Counted from the stretch's first letter, positions 7,303-16,468 are shown. The stretch is DNA of 64,000 nucleotides from Kineosporia sp. NBRC 101731 (GCF_030269305.1 NZ_BSTC01000004.1:124001-188000); one strand, 5' to 3'. Program-made: numbers and translations. The notes: generated from the letters alone by a model not told the origin.

Positions 7303-8565
7303 ATGAACGGCCCGTCCCCCTCCCGTCGCCGGGCCCGTGAGCTCGTGGAACCGCAGCACTGGGTCGGTGGCGCGACCGAGAGTGTCGCCGGGCTCTGCCA
7401 GTTCGTGCTGCTCCTGCGGCTGGGGGCCACGCTGATGCTGGTCGTGGCGGCTGTCCTGATCGAGCCCGACCCGCAGACCTTGCTGCTGGGCACCCTGGTC
7501 GCGGGCATCGTGACTGCCGCCGAGCTGGCCGTTGTGGTGCGGCATCCGGTGGCGGTGGTGCGGTGGCCGGTGTTCGTGCTCGTCGAGCTGGCCGCGGGCG
7601 CCGCGATTGCCGCGCTGATGCAGGGTGGGCCGGTGTTCTTCTCGTTCTCCTGCGGGTCGGCGGCCGTGTTCGGGGTGGCCGCGGGGCTGCGGGCGTGGCC
7701 GGTGTGGGTGGTGCAGACGGTCGCCGCGTACGCGGTGGTGGCCTGGATCATCCGCCTGGACGAGGTTCCCGCGACGCTGGCCGTGTACCTGACGGGTGTC
7801 CCCACGTTGTATGTCCTGGTCGGCCTGGCCTCGGCGACGGCCCGTGCCGCGGTGATCCGGCACGTGAACCTGGCTCGTTCGGCGCTGGAGGCGATCGAGC
7901 GGTCGGCGGTCGCGGCCGAGCGCACCCGGGTGGCGCGGGAACTGCATGACTCGGTCGAGAAGACGCTGCGTGGGCTCTCGTTCGCGGCCGCGTCACTGCC
8001 CCAGGCGGTGCAGCAGCGCCCGCAGCTGGCCGCCGAGCTGGCCCGTACGGTGGCTGAGGGGGCTCGCACGGCCGCGGACGAGGCCCGGGAGCTGCTGGGC
8101 ATGCTGCGGGCCGACGACCTGGATGCCACCTTGGCCCAGGCCATTGAACGGGCCTGCCGGGAGTGGTCGGCGAAGAGCGGTCTGCGGGCCGACACCGACC
8201 TGAGCGACGTGGCGGCCGATCTGCCGGTGCGGCACGAGGTGCTGCGCATCGTGCGCGAGGCCCTGGGTAATGTGGCCCGCCACTCCGGCGCCGAGCACGC
8301 CTGGATCGACCTGGTCCGGGAGGGCGTCAACCTGCGACTGACGATCCGCGACGACGGTCACGGCTTCACCGTTCCCGCTGACCTGGACCGGCTGTCGGCC
8401 GCCGGGCACTACGGCGTGGTCGGGATGGCCGAGCGCGCCCGGCAGATCGGCGGGCGTCTGCGGGTCTTCTCCGGCGAGGACCTGGGCGCGGTCGGGGGCA
8501 CCCAGGTGGTGCTCTGGGCACCGGCTGGAGTGATGGCACCGATGTCTGACAGGGTCCGCACATGA
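7303..8565 (+). CDS. NarL-type sensor histidine kinase
   Basis: A 420-residue membrane histidine kinase of the HisKA_3 class. Residues 30-180 form about five to six transmembrane segments with short loops and no large external sensor. The dimerisation helix RVARELHDSVEKTL carries the phospho-accepting His215, and the ATP-binding domain has IVREALGNVARHSGA (N box) and DDGHGF (G box). The start at ATG 7303 follows a TATGCT box (7291-7296) by 6 nt. It overlaps the response-regulator gene by 4 bp, so the two are translationally coupled. The flanking DUF1996 genes are the likely, but unproven, targets. Confidence 0.9.
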   Translation: MNGPSPSRRRARELVEPQHWVGGATESVAGLCQFVLLLRLGATLMLVVAAVLIEPDPQTLLLGTLVAGIVTAAELAVVVRHPVAVVRWPVFVLVELAAGAAIAALMQGGPVFFSFSCGSAAVFGVAAGLRAWPVWVVQTVAAYAVVAWIIRLDEVPATLAVYLTGVPTLYVLVGLASATARAAVIRHVNLARSALEAIERSAVAAERTRVARELHDSVEKTLRGLSFAAASLPQAVQQRPQLAAELARTVAEGARTAADEARELLGMLRADDLDATLAQAIERACREWSAKSGLRADTDLSDVAADLPVRHEVLRIVREALGNVARHSGAEHAWIDLVREGVNLRLTIRDDGHGFTVPADLDRLSAAGHYGVVGMAERARQIGGRLRVFSGEDLGAVGGTQVVLWAPAGVMAPMSDRVRT

Positions 8566-9191
8566 GGATCCGGGTCGCGGTGGTCGACGACAACCCGATG
8601 GTGCGCGCCGGGCTGCGGGCCATGCTCGAGCTGGGCGGCATCGACGTGATCGCCGAGGCCGGCGACGGGCGCGCCGCCGTCGATGTTGTGACCCGGTACC
8701 GGCCGGACGTCATCCTCCTGGATCACCGCATGCCCGTCGCCGACGGCCTGCAGGTGCTCTCCCACCTGGCCGACCTCACCCGTGTGCTGCTGCTGACCTC
8801 TGACGACAGCGACGCCGTGATCAGCCAGGCCCTGGCCCGGGGCGCCAGCGGGTTCCTCAGCCACAACTGCCTGGGTGGTGACGAACTCCTGCGCGCGGTG
8901 CACGCGGTCGCGGCCGGTGAGGGCTGGCTGGCCCCGGTCGCCGCCGCTGTCGCCGTCCGTCAGCTGCGGGGGCGGGCCGAACGTGAGTCCGCGGCCCGCA
9001 TCCGCTTCGATCTCACCCGCCGCGAGCGCGAGCTGATGGATCTGCTGATCAAGGGCATGACGAACGCCGAGATCGCCGCGCACCTGGTGCTGTCGGAGAA
9101 GACGGTGAAGAACCATCTCAACCATGTCTACGCGAAACTCGGCGTGCGGCACCGCACCGAGGCCGTGGCCCGCTGGCAGGGCGAGGTCTGA
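8562..9191 (+). CDS. NarL/LuxR-type response regulator
   Basis: A 209-residue response regulator that pairs with the kinase upstream. The receiver domain (residues 1-120) has the acidic pair DD9-10, the phosphorylated Asp54 (ILLDHRMP) and the later TS switch region. The LuxR-type DNA-binding domain (about 143-205) contains LTRRERELMDLLIKGMTNAE and LSEKTVKNHLNHVYAKLGV. Its start overlaps the kinase stop (ATGA). It is the last gene of the two-gene operon. A DUF1996 gene on the same strand follows after 159 bp. Confidence 0.95.
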   Translation: MRIRVAVVDDNPMVRAGLRAMLELGGIDVIAEAGDGRAAVDVVTRYRPDVILLDHRMPVADGLQVLSHLADLTRVLLLTSDDSDAVISQALARGASGFLSHNCLGGDELLRAVHAVAAGEGWLAPVAAAVAVRQLRGRAERESAARIRFDLTRRERELMDLLIKGMTNAEIAAHLVLSEKTVKNHLNHVYAKLGVRHRTEAVARWQGEV

Positions 9192-9350
9192 GAGGTCGGA
9201 AGGGTCGGAGAGGGATCTGAAGGGGAGGGGCCCACAGATCTGGGCCCCGCGCGTCCTTCATGTGGGACCCGGGACCGGCGAGCGCACAGCCGCCGCACAG
9301 CCAGACTTCGAGGCGTCCGCACGACGACGTCTCGAAGGGAACCGCGAACA

Positions 9351-10643
9351 GTGAAACGACGCTATACGGTGGCGGGGAGCGTGGCCGGGGCCGCGCTCGT
9401 GGGAGTGCTGGTCGCCGTGTCCAGCGGCGTTCCCGCGTTCAGCGCCCAGAACACCTCCAAGCACCACCCGATGACCGGCATGCATCACAGCGCGAGCGCC
9501 ACGACCTCAGCCGCCCCTGAATCGGCTGAATCGGCCGAATCGGGTGAGCCCACCGCGGGGCCGACCGCCACCAAGCCGGCCGACGCGACGCCCCCCGGCG
9601 ACAGCGACGACGACGCCTCCGACACCGCGGGAGGTGCGACCGGGACCGCCGACCCCTCGGCGCCCACGGCCACTCCGGACGCCACCAACGACCACAACAT
9701 GCCCGGCATGGTCGCCCAGCCCGCCTACGGCCCGAATCTGGACCCGGGCGAGTCTGACACGGTCTCCCCCGCGGTCAAGGGCATCACTCCCGAGCAGAGC
9801 TTCAACCCGGGCCCGGACATCTCCACGCACCGTGAGTTCCAGGCCAACTGCTACATGAGCCACCACGCGGCCAACGACCCGATCGTGTTCCCGGGTATGA
9901 CCGGCGCCTCGCACATGCACACGTTCATGGGTTCCAGCACCACCGACGCCGACACCACGACGAAGTCGCTGCCGGCGGGCAAGACCAGCTGCATCACCCC
10001 GGGTGACAAGTCCGGCTACTGGCACCCCTCGATCTACAACGGCGACAAGCTCGTGACGACCGAGTACAAGCAGACGATCTACTACAAGTCCGGGATCTCC
10101 GACTACCGCACGGTGCGGGCGTTCCCCTCGGGTCTGCGGTTCGTGGTGGGCAGCCCGACGCAGACCAAGGACGAGTTCAAGAACCACCCCGGCACTGTGG
10201 AGGGCTGGGAGTGCGGCAACAGTGCCAACAATTTCGAGATCCCCGACCACTGTGCCGAGGGCAGCTACCTGAACATCCGGATGCAGGCCCCCAGCTGCTG
10301 GGACGGCGTGCACCTGGACTCCGCCGACCACAAGAGCCACATGGCGTACCCGGTCGCCGAGAACTACCGCAAGGTCTGCCCGGCCTCGCACCCGGTCGCC
10401 GTGCCGATGGTCGAGTTCAAGATGGGCTTCAACGTCTCCGGTGACATGAGCAACGTGCGCCTCTCCAGCGGCACCGACTGGAGCTGGCACTACGACTTCT
10501 TCAACGGCTGGGACGCCCCCACCCTGGCCGCCCTGGTCAAGCACTGCATCAACGGTGGACTGCAGTGCGACCCGCGCGGTTTCGACCTCTACAAGCCCGG
10601 GCGCGGCGCGGCGCTGAACGAGAACTACGAACTCGCGAGCTGA
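9351..10643 (+). CDS. Secreted DUF1996 protein
   Basis: A 430-residue exported protein. It has a signal peptide (residues 1-32), a long Ser/Thr/Pro/Asp-rich low-complexity linker (about 45-125) and a DUF1996 domain (about 140-415). The domain keeps the conserved DPIVFPGMTGASHMHTFMG block (H188, H190), then SGYWHPSIY, CWDGVHLDSADHKSHMAYP and CPASHPVAVPMVEFKMGF. DUF1996 is found in fungal and bacterial secreted proteins and has no proven activity; the clustered histidines suggest metal binding. GTG 9351 follows an AAGGGA site. A strong hairpin terminator follows. It is a paralogue of 6087-7097. Confidence 0.88.
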   Translation: MKRRYTVAGSVAGAALVGVLVAVSSGVPAFSAQNTSKHHPMTGMHHSASATTSAAPESAESAESGEPTAGPTATKPADATPPGDSDDDASDTAGGATGTADPSAPTATPDATNDHNMPGMVAQPAYGPNLDPGESDTVSPAVKGITPEQSFNPGPDISTHREFQANCYMSHHAANDPIVFPGMTGASHMHTFMGSSTTDADTTTKSLPAGKTSCITPGDKSGYWHPSIYNGDKLVTTEYKQTIYYKSGISDYRTVRAFPSGLRFVVGSPTQTKDEFKNHPGTVEGWECGNSANNFEIPDHCAEGSYLNIRMQAPSCWDGVHLDSADHKSHMAYPVAENYRKVCPASHPVAVPMVEFKMGFNVSGDMSNVRLSSGTDWSWHYDFFNGWDAPTLAALVKHCINGGLQCDPRGFDLYKPGRGAALNENYELAS

Positions 10644-10659
10644 CCCCTCGCACCGCAGG

Positions 10660-10694
10660 CCCCGGTCGTCCCCACCCTCCAGGGACGGCCGGGG
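10660..10694 (+). terminator. Rho-independent-type hairpin after DUF1996 gene
   Basis: A 13-bp stem (10660-10672 with 10682-10694, one G-T pair) and 9-nt loop lie 17 nt after the stop codon. There is no T-run, as is common in actinomycetes. Confidence 0.75.
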
Positions 10695-10735
10695 CTCTAC
10701 CTTCCCGACGAATGCCGGCAGCCACCGAGAGCTGC

Positions 10736-11209
10736 CTAGAGCTGCAGGGTGAAGTACGCGCTGTTCGGGTCGTTCGTGTAGTCCGCGAACGGGTCGGCCT
10801 GCACGAACCCGTAGCGCGCGTACAGGCTGCGGGCCGGCTCGAAGAAGTCCTCGCTGCCGGTCTCCAGGCTGATGCGCTTGTACCCGGCCTCGCGCGCCTG
10901 GTGCACCGCGTGACGCAGCAACTGCCCGGCGATGCCCTGCCGCAACCGCGCCGGCAGCGTACGCATCGACTTCAGCTCCACATGGTCATCGTCCAGACGC
11001 TTCAGCGCCACGCACCCGACCACCTCATCGCCCTCCCGCGCCGCCCAGAACGAGATCGCGGGCCCTCGCAACGCCTCGACGTCCAGCGCGTGGACACTCT
11101 CGGGCGGCGACACCTCCCGCATCTGCGCCACATGCCCCTCCAGCAGGGCGATCACCTGCGGATCGGAGAGGTCGTCCAGCGATATCACCAGTTCAGCCAC
11201 ACCGAACAT
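10736..11209 (-). CDS. GNAT acetyltransferase
   Basis: A 157-residue GNAT protein. The acetyl-CoA binding loop is MRTLPARLRQGIAGQLLRHA at about 81-100, with SARYGFVQADPF-type final strands near 130-141. The layout (VALKRLDDDHVELKSMRT ahead of the loop) matches the YsnE/PA4026-like acetyltransferases. It stands alone on the minus strand, convergent with the DUF1996 gene across the hairpin at 10660-10694. Substrate unknown. Confidence 0.88.
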   Translation of the reverse strand: MFGVAELVISLDDLSDPQVIALLEGHVAQMREVSPPESVHALDVEALRGPAISFWAAREGDEVVGCVALKRLDDDHVELKSMRTLPARLRQGIAGQLLRHAVHQAREAGYKRISLETGSEDFFEPARSLYARYGFVQADPFADYTNDPNSAYFTLQL

Positions 11210-11346
11210 GGTCGCAGACCACCCCTGGTGGACGCCCGTCCGCCCGGTCCCGGCGTGGCCACGGGGGCGGGATACCCGTGGCGCGTTAGCCTGTTATCGA
11301 CGGAGACGGGAGCATGGGGACGGCCTGCGGAGAGGGCGGGACTGAC

Positions 11347-12339
11347 TCAGGACGGTGGCCGGCACATCAACAGCTCGGCCTCGCCCGCCACCTGCAGCGC
11401 TCCCGCCGCGTACGGCACCACCGTGGTGGTGCCCGCCGCCAGCCGTGTCACCGCCCCGGCCGCGGGGCGCACCTGCACCGACCCCGACAGCACCACCAGA
11501 ACCCCGAATCCCGACCTCAGCACGGCCGAACCCGCCACCGACACGCGCTCGAGGACGAAGTACTCCCCCGCCGCCACCGGCAGCACCTGCGGGCCGACGC
11601 CGGCCGGGCCCACCAGCAGCGCGATCTCCTCGATCGTGCGGGCCGTACGTTCCACCGCCGCCAAAGCCACCCCGAAGCCCAGCCCCAGATGACCGTCGCG
11701 AGCGCCGTCGAGCTCGAAGCCCTTCCACTCCAGCAGGATCGACAGATCTTCGGGCTCCTGCACCTCGACCAGGAACACCCCCTCACCGATCGCGTGCAGC
11801 ACCCCCGGCGGCACGTACACCACGTCACCACGGTGCACCTCGATCCGGTGCAGCAACCCCAGCAGAGCCTCGGTGTCCTGTTCCTGGACCAGTGCGGCCA
11901 GCTCGTGGGCCGGGATGTCCTCGCACAGCCCCAGATGCACCACGCCGCCGGACAGGATGTACCAGGCCTCCGCCTTGCCGTGCGAGCGGCCCAGATGAGT
12001 GGCCGCGAACGACCGGTGCGGGTGGGCGTGCACCGGGAGCCGCTGGCCTGCGTCCAAAAGCTTGACCAGCAGTTTCGTGTCGGCGCCGAACGTGTCCACG
12101 TGGGCCGGGCCCAGCCACCCGAGCGGGTCGGCCGTCACCGCCGCCGCCAGCGAGCGCCCGTCCGGCAGCGTGCTGCGGCCCCGGGTGGGTTCCCCGAACA
12201 GCGAGGTGGTGGAGGCCACCCAGTCTTCGGGCTCACGGGCGGGGGCCGGGCCGGGCTCACCCCGGAAGGAGACGATGCCCGCCCCGCCCCGGTAGAAGCG
12301 CTCGGGGGGACGGTTCGAGGAAAGCTCTACGACGTCCAT
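11347..12339 (-). CDS. Class I mannose-6-phosphate isomerase family
   Basis: A 330-residue type I phosphomannose isomerase, a zinc cupin enzyme that interconverts aldose- and ketose-6-phosphates. The zinc-site segments are LPVHAHPHRSFA and the later VYVPPGVLHAIGEGV, with WYILSGGVVHLG between them; the second cupin is at the C terminus. It is the last gene of the sugar operon. Its start (ATG 12339, behind AGGAGGG) overlaps the kinase gene by 13 bp. In this context it probably isomerises the imported, phosphorylated aldose to the ketose used by the kinase. A housekeeping mannose role is possible but less likely given its operon position. Confidence 0.85.
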   Translation of the reverse strand: MDVVELSSNRPPERFYRGGAGIVSFRGEPGPAPAREPEDWVASTTSLFGEPTRGRSTLPDGRSLAAAVTADPLGWLGPAHVDTFGADTKLLVKLLDAGQRLPVHAHPHRSFAATHLGRSHGKAEAWYILSGGVVHLGLCEDIPAHELAALVQEQDTEALLGLLHRIEVHRGDVVYVPPGVLHAIGEGVFLVEVQEPEDLSILLEWKGFELDGARDGHLGLGFGVALAAVERTARTIEEIALLVGPAGVGPQVLPVAAGEYFVLERVSVAGSAVLRSGFGVLVVLSGSVQVRPAAGAVTRLAAGTTTVVPYAAGALQVAGEAELLMCRPPS

Positions 12340-13565
12340 ACTTGTGTTCCCTCCTGCAGGACGGCCGACAGGAACCCACCGACGAAAGTGTCACCCAGAC
12401 CGACCGTTGTGGGTACCTCCACCTCCAGCCGGAGGCCGGGACGGCAGCGCACCACCACACCGCACACGGCTGCGCTCGTCTCCAGCTCCCCGGCGAACGC
12501 CACCGACTCGGCCCGGCGCGGCAGGGCGGCGACGCCGGCCATCTGATCGTCCGTGAACCCGTCGCCGTGCACGTACCGCACACTGGCCATCAGCATGCCT
12601 GCCTCCAGCGCCGGACCGTACGCCGGTGCGTGCGTCCCGATCGCGGCCGACCAGTACTTGGTGTGCACCACCAGGACCGGCGCCGGGATCAGCCGGTGCA
12701 GCTCGGTCAGGGCCGAGCAGACGTCGGGGGCGCACAGCAGGTCCACCGCCCGTCCCAGGTAGGCCTGCATCTCGTCCTCGTTCAGGCCGTACACGTCGAC
12801 CCGCCCCAGTACCGCACGGCGCACCCGGGCCCGGAACGCCGGCTCGTGGAACGCGGCGTCCTCGTAGTAGACGAACGCACCGCGCGGCAGCCGTTCCATG
12901 TCCCTGCTCATCGTGCCCAGGCGCGCGTCCAGCAGGTCCGGGTCCCGCACCGCGTTGAACCCGCTGATCAGGAACAGCCGCGCATCGGCCAGCAACGCCC
13001 CGAGCTCGTCACTGAGCAGCAGTTCCTCGTTGGCCACGTCGTTGACGTAGATCAGCCGGTTCGGGAACGGCGCGACCAGGTCGATGTCCCCGGCCCGCAC
13101 CCGCAGCCCGGCCTCGTACTGCACGATCAGGTGCGGGTAGAGGCTGTCGTGCGGGGAACTGCACACGTAGTCGCTGCGCGCGGGCAGCAACCGGCGGAAG
13201 TGCTCATTGAGCGTCACCAGGTGCAGCGTCGAGGACAGGCCCAGACGATCGAGGGTGAATCCGGCCCGCACCGACGTCCCGCCCAGCGCGATGCCCCGGG
13301 GGAAACGGGCCGCGAAGCTCTCCAGTGCCGCGGGTGAGGCCACGAAGTGCTCCCCTCCGCCACCACGCCTCAGGTACCCCAGCACCGACACCAGCAGGTC
13401 CCGCTCGTCCGTGATCGAGGCGACCACCGACGTCCCCTGCTCCTGATATTCCAGTTCCGCGGCCCGCACCCCGTGCTCCCGCACGAGCCGCTCCAGGCCA
13501 CGGGAGGTGAGCCTGACCTCGTAGTCCACACAGCCCCCCAGGCCCAGAACGACTCGGGAGCTCAT
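12327..13565 (-). CDS. ADP-dependent PFK/glucokinase-family sugar kinase
   Basis: A 412-residue kinase with the ribokinase-like fold of the ADP_PFK_GK family. Archaeal members phosphorylate glucose or fructose-6-phosphate with ADP. Visible landmarks are LGLGGCVDYEV at the start, LGGTSVRAGFTLDRLGLS (substrate side), YGLNEDEMQAYLGR, PVLVVHTKYW and the catalytic GLGDTFVGG at about residues 391-399, whose Asp is the general base. It is immediately downstream of the aldolase gene (1-nt gap) and upstream of the isomerase gene. It would make the phosphorylated substrate the aldolase cleaves. Nucleotide donor and sugar are inferred only. Confidence 0.82.
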   Translation of the reverse strand: MSSRVVLGLGGCVDYEVRLTSRGLERLVREHGVRAAELEYQEQGTSVVASITDERDLLVSVLGYLRRGGGGEHFVASPAALESFAARFPRGIALGGTSVRAGFTLDRLGLSSTLHLVTLNEHFRRLLPARSDYVCSSPHDSLYPHLIVQYEAGLRVRAGDIDLVAPFPNRLIYVNDVANEELLLSDELGALLADARLFLISGFNAVRDPDLLDARLGTMSRDMERLPRGAFVYYEDAAFHEPAFRARVRRAVLGRVDVYGLNEDEMQAYLGRAVDLLCAPDVCSALTELHRLIPAPVLVVHTKYWSAAIGTHAPAYGPALEAGMLMASVRYVHGDGFTDDQMAGVAALPRRAESVAFAGELETSAAVCGVVVRCRPGLRLEVEVPTTVGLGDTFVGGFLSAVLQEGTQVWTS

Positions 13566-13566
13566 C

Positions 13567-14433
13567 TCAGTACAGCTTCGCCTTGCCGGCCGCGTCGAAC
13601 AGCTCGATCTTGTGCGCGGCCACCTCCTTCAGGGCGTCGATGCACGGCGGCTGGATGCTGTTGGGCTCGCGAAGACCCTTCTCCAGCAGCACCTCTCGCA
13701 TCTTGTTGTGGTAAACGACCTTGATGTCGCTGGAGATGTTGATCTTGTTGACGCCCAGCTTCACGGCCTGTGCGATCTCGTCGTCGGGGTTGCCCGAGCC
13801 ACCGTGCAGCACCAGCGGGATCCCGACCGCGGCCTTGATCTTCTGCAACAGATCGAGCTTCAGCTCCGGCTTCAGGGTCGGCGGGTACAGACCGTGGTAC
13901 GTGCCGATCGCCACCGCCAGACTGTCCACACCCGTTTCCCTCACGAACGTCACCGCCTCGTCCGGGTCGGTGTACAGGATCACGTCCGCGCCCGCCTCGG
14001 CCTCCGGATCCTCGTCCATCTTCCCGATCGTGCCCAGCTCGGCCTCCACCGAGACACCCACCGCGTGGGCGATCTCGACGGTCTGACGGGAGATCGCGAT
14101 GTTCTCCCCGAACGGCAGCATCGAACCGTCGATCATCACCGAGGTGAACCCGATCCGCAGCGCCGTCAGCATCTGCGGGATGTCCGCACCGTGGTCCCAG
14201 TGAATCGCGATCGGCACGCAGGACGTGTGCGCCCGCTCGCGGATCGCCGGGATCAGCTCGTGGCGGATGTGGGAGACCTCGTCCGGGTGGATCGCCACCA
14301 GCAACGGCGCGTTCGTCTCCTCACTGATCTCCACGATGCCGTTGAACATCGCCCAGTCACTGATGTTGAACGCGGGAACGGCGAAGTTCGCCTCGTTCGC
14401 CACGTCAAGGATCTTCTTACCCGTGGTCAGCAT
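13567..14433 (-). CDS. Class II ketose-bisphosphate aldolase
   Basis: A 288-residue zinc-dependent class II aldolase (Fba/GatY/KbaY/IolJ superfamily) that cleaves a ketose (bis)phosphate to two trioses. Motifs in order are PAFNISDWAMFNGI, AIHWDHGAD (zinc His), VEAELGTIGKMD, AIGTYHGLYPP (zinc His), LVLHGGSGNPDDEI (zinc His and phosphate loop) and VNKINISSDIK. Length is normal. It belongs to the six-gene sugar operon, between the permeases and the kinase. Substrate stereochemistry cannot be fixed: fructose, tagatose or a deoxy/sulfo sugar are all possible. Confidence 0.88.
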   Translation of the reverse strand: MLTTGKKILDVANEANFAVPAFNISDWAMFNGIVEISEETNAPLLVAIHPDEVSHIRHELIPAIRERAHTSCVPIAIHWDHGADIPQMLTALRIGFTSVMIDGSMLPFGENIAISRQTVEIAHAVGVSVEAELGTIGKMDEDPEAEAGADVILYTDPDEAVTFVRETGVDSLAVAIGTYHGLYPPTLKPELKLDLLQKIKAAVGIPLVLHGGSGNPDDEIAQAVKLGVNKINISSDIKVVYHNKMREVLLEKGLREPNSIQPPCIDALKEVAAHKIELFDAAGKAKLY

Positions 14434-14464
14434 CGCAGCAGGTCTCCTTCGGGGGTGGGGGGTG

Positions 14465-15337
14465 TCAGGCCTTCACGGCGCCGGCGGAGAGCCCGCCGAT
14501 GAAACGCCGCTGAAAGATCAGGAAGAGGACGAGAACCGGGATCGACCCGAGGATGCTCATCGCCATCATTTCGTTCCACTGGTACGAGTGCTGGCCCATC
14601 AGCAGCTGGATCCCGATCGGCACCGTGCGCATGTCGTCGGTGCGGGTCAGCGTGAGCGCGAAAAGGTACTCGTTCCAAGAGATCATGAACGTGTACACAC
14701 CCACCGCGATCATCCCGGGCACCGAGATCGGCACCAGGATCCGCCACAGGGCCGTCCAGCCGGTGGCGCCGTCGACCTTCACCGCCTCGTCCAGTTCCCG
14801 CGGCAGGGTGTTGAAGTAGGCCGTCATCATGATGATCGCGTAGGGCAACGTGAACACCATGTGCGTGATGATCAGACCCGGATAGGTGTTGTACAGACCC
14901 ATCGACACCATCAGCCCGAAGTACGGGATGACCAGCGTGATCGGCGGCACCGCCTGCACGCTCACGATCACCACGTTCACCAGGCGCTTGCCCGGGAACT
15001 CGTACCGGCTGAACGCATACGCCGCCAGGATCGCCACCAGTAACGTCAGCGCCGTCACCGCGAGCGCCACCACGTAACTGTTGACGAAGAACCGCAGCTT
15101 GTCCGGGTCGGTCAGCACCGTGGTGTAGGCGGCGAACGAGACGTTGCCGCCGATCAGTTGCGGCGGGGTCGCCATGACCTCGCCGTTGGGCTTGAGTGAC
15201 GTGGACAGCATCCACAGCACGGGGGCCGCGGCGAACACCGCCCCGAGGCTGAGGCCTGTGATCAAGGCGGCCTTGGTCAGCCGGCGCCGGCGTTCTCTGG
15301 TGCGGTGAAGGGTGGACGTCGTGGTCACCGTGCTCAC
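14465..15337 (-). CDS. Sugar ABC transporter permease (MalG type)
   Basis: A 290-residue inner-membrane permease with six membrane spans and the EAA loop ELDEAVKVDGATGWTALWRILVP, which contacts the ATPase. It belongs to the carbohydrate uptake CUT1 family. The frame is open upstream, but the start is GTG 15337, just after the upstream permease stop, with a GAGAGG site. No ATP-binding subunit is encoded in the operon, so a shared MsiK-type ATPase elsewhere must energise it, as is common in actinomycetes. Confidence 0.92.
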   Translation of the reverse strand: MSTVTTTSTLHRTRERRRRLTKAALITGLSLGAVFAAAPVLWMLSTSLKPNGEVMATPPQLIGGNVSFAAYTTVLTDPDKLRFFVNSYVVALAVTALTLLVAILAAYAFSRYEFPGKRLVNVVIVSVQAVPPITLVIPYFGLMVSMGLYNTYPGLIITHMVFTLPYAIIMMTAYFNTLPRELDEAVKVDGATGWTALWRILVPISVPGMIAVGVYTFMISWNEYLFALTLTRTDDMRTVPIGIQLLMGQHSYQWNEMMAMSILGSIPVLVLFLIFQRRFIGGLSAGAVKA

Positions 15338-15342
15338 GCGGC

Positions 15343-16383
15343 TCACCTCTCCCGCTGCTGGCGCACGTAGAAGATCGCCAGGAGCATCGTCAGAAGCAGC
15401 ACGATCACCGCAGCCGCGGAGGCCAGGCCGAACTCGTAGCTGCTGAAGGCCTGCTTGTACACGTAGGTGCTGAGCATCTCGGTGCTGTTCAGCGGGCCGC
15501 CGCCGGTCGTCATCCAGATCAGGGCGAACTGCTGGCTGGTCCAGATCAGGTCCAGCACCGCCATGCTCACCAGAATCGGGCGCAACTGCGGGATCGTGAC
15601 GTTCCAGAAGGTGTGCCACGGGCCCGCACCGTCCACGGCCGCGGCCTCGTACAGGTCGGTGGGGATGCCCTGCAGGCCGGCCAGGATGCTGATCATGAAG
15701 AACGGGTAGCCCGACCAGATGTTGATGAACAGCACCGCCCACAGCGCGGTGGTGGGACCGGCCAGCCAGTCGACCTGGCCATCGATCAGGTGCAGCTGCT
15801 CCAGCACGTAGTTGACGACACCGGCCGGGTCGAGCATCAGCCGCCACAGCACCGCCACCACGGCGATCGTGAACAGCCAGGGCAGGATGTACAGCACCCG
15901 AAAGACACTGCGGGTCAGCGGGCCCAGCAGCGGCGAGTTCAGCATCATCGCGAAGGCCAGGCCCAGCACCAGGTGGGCGCCCATGCTGCCGAGGATGAAG
16001 ATCGCCGTGTTCTTGATCGCGGTGCGGAAGTTCGGGTCGGTCAGGATCTGCGTGTAGTTGGCGAACCCGACCAGCACCGGGTTGCGCTCGACGATGACGT
16101 TGTCCTTGAACGAGTAGCTGATCACCATGACGATCGGCACGACCATCAAGACGATCAGCAGCACGATCGTGGGGGTCAGGTACCCCCAGGGCACCAGTTG
16201 CCGGGACACCCTGCGGGCCCAGGGCATCCGGGCCGGACGAGGGGGCGGGTTCTGCTGCGGGGCAGGGGTTGTGGTGCGGGTCAGGGTTGAGATCGAGGAC
16301 GCCGGGGTCGGCCCGGCGGGAAACGCCGGGTCGGGTGGCGACGGGCGGACGGACGGGCCGGCGGTCGGGTGCGCGGGCTCCAT
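15343..16383 (-). CDS. Sugar ABC transporter permease (MalF type)
   Basis: A 346-residue CUT1 permease. A Pro/Thr-rich cytoplasmic N-terminal tail (about 60 residues) precedes six membrane spans, and the EAA loop is DLYEAAAVDGAGPWHTFWNVTIPQ. ATG 16383 sits behind a perfect AGGAGGT site. It forms the pore with the MalG-type protein, whose gene begins 5 nt downstream. A long hairpin at 16411-16468 separates it from the binding-protein gene and probably lowers its expression relative to that gene. Confidence 0.92.
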   Translation of the reverse strand: MEPAHPTAGPSVRPSPPDPAFPAGPTPASSISTLTRTTTPAPQQNPPPRPARMPWARRVSRQLVPWGYLTPTIVLLIVLMVVPIVMVISYSFKDNVIVERNPVLVGFANYTQILTDPNFRTAIKNTAIFILGSMGAHLVLGLAFAMMLNSPLLGPLTRSVFRVLYILPWLFTIAVVAVLWRLMLDPAGVVNYVLEQLHLIDGQVDWLAGPTTALWAVLFINIWSGYPFFMISILAGLQGIPTDLYEAAAVDGAGPWHTFWNVTIPQLRPILVSMAVLDLIWTSQQFALIWMTTGGGPLNSTEMLSTYVYKQAFSSYEFGLASAAAVIVLLLTMLLAIFYVRQQRER

Positions 16384-16410
16384 CGGGCACCTCCTGGGTA
16401 GGCGGGGACT

Positions 16411-16468
16411 GCACCGCAACCGGCAGTCCTGACGGGACAGGACGGCCGGACGGCGCCGGTTGCGGTGC
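16411..16468 (-). terminator. Intercistronic hairpin (attenuator)
   Basis: A perfect 14-bp stem (16411-16424 with 16455-16468) encloses a smaller stem (GTCCT/AGGAC). It lies between the binding-protein and first permease genes. Such structures commonly stabilise the upstream message and partly terminate transcription, giving excess binding protein. Confidence 0.65.

Noticed and set aside
10565-11692. 375-codon plus-strand frame
   Set aside because: It runs over the end of the DUF1996 gene, a terminator hairpin and antisense to two good genes, and has no domain.
15338-16414. 649-codon version of the MalG permease reaching back to 16414
   Set aside because: The added part is an out-of-frame reading of the MalF gene. 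A proper GTG start with ribosome site exists at 15337.
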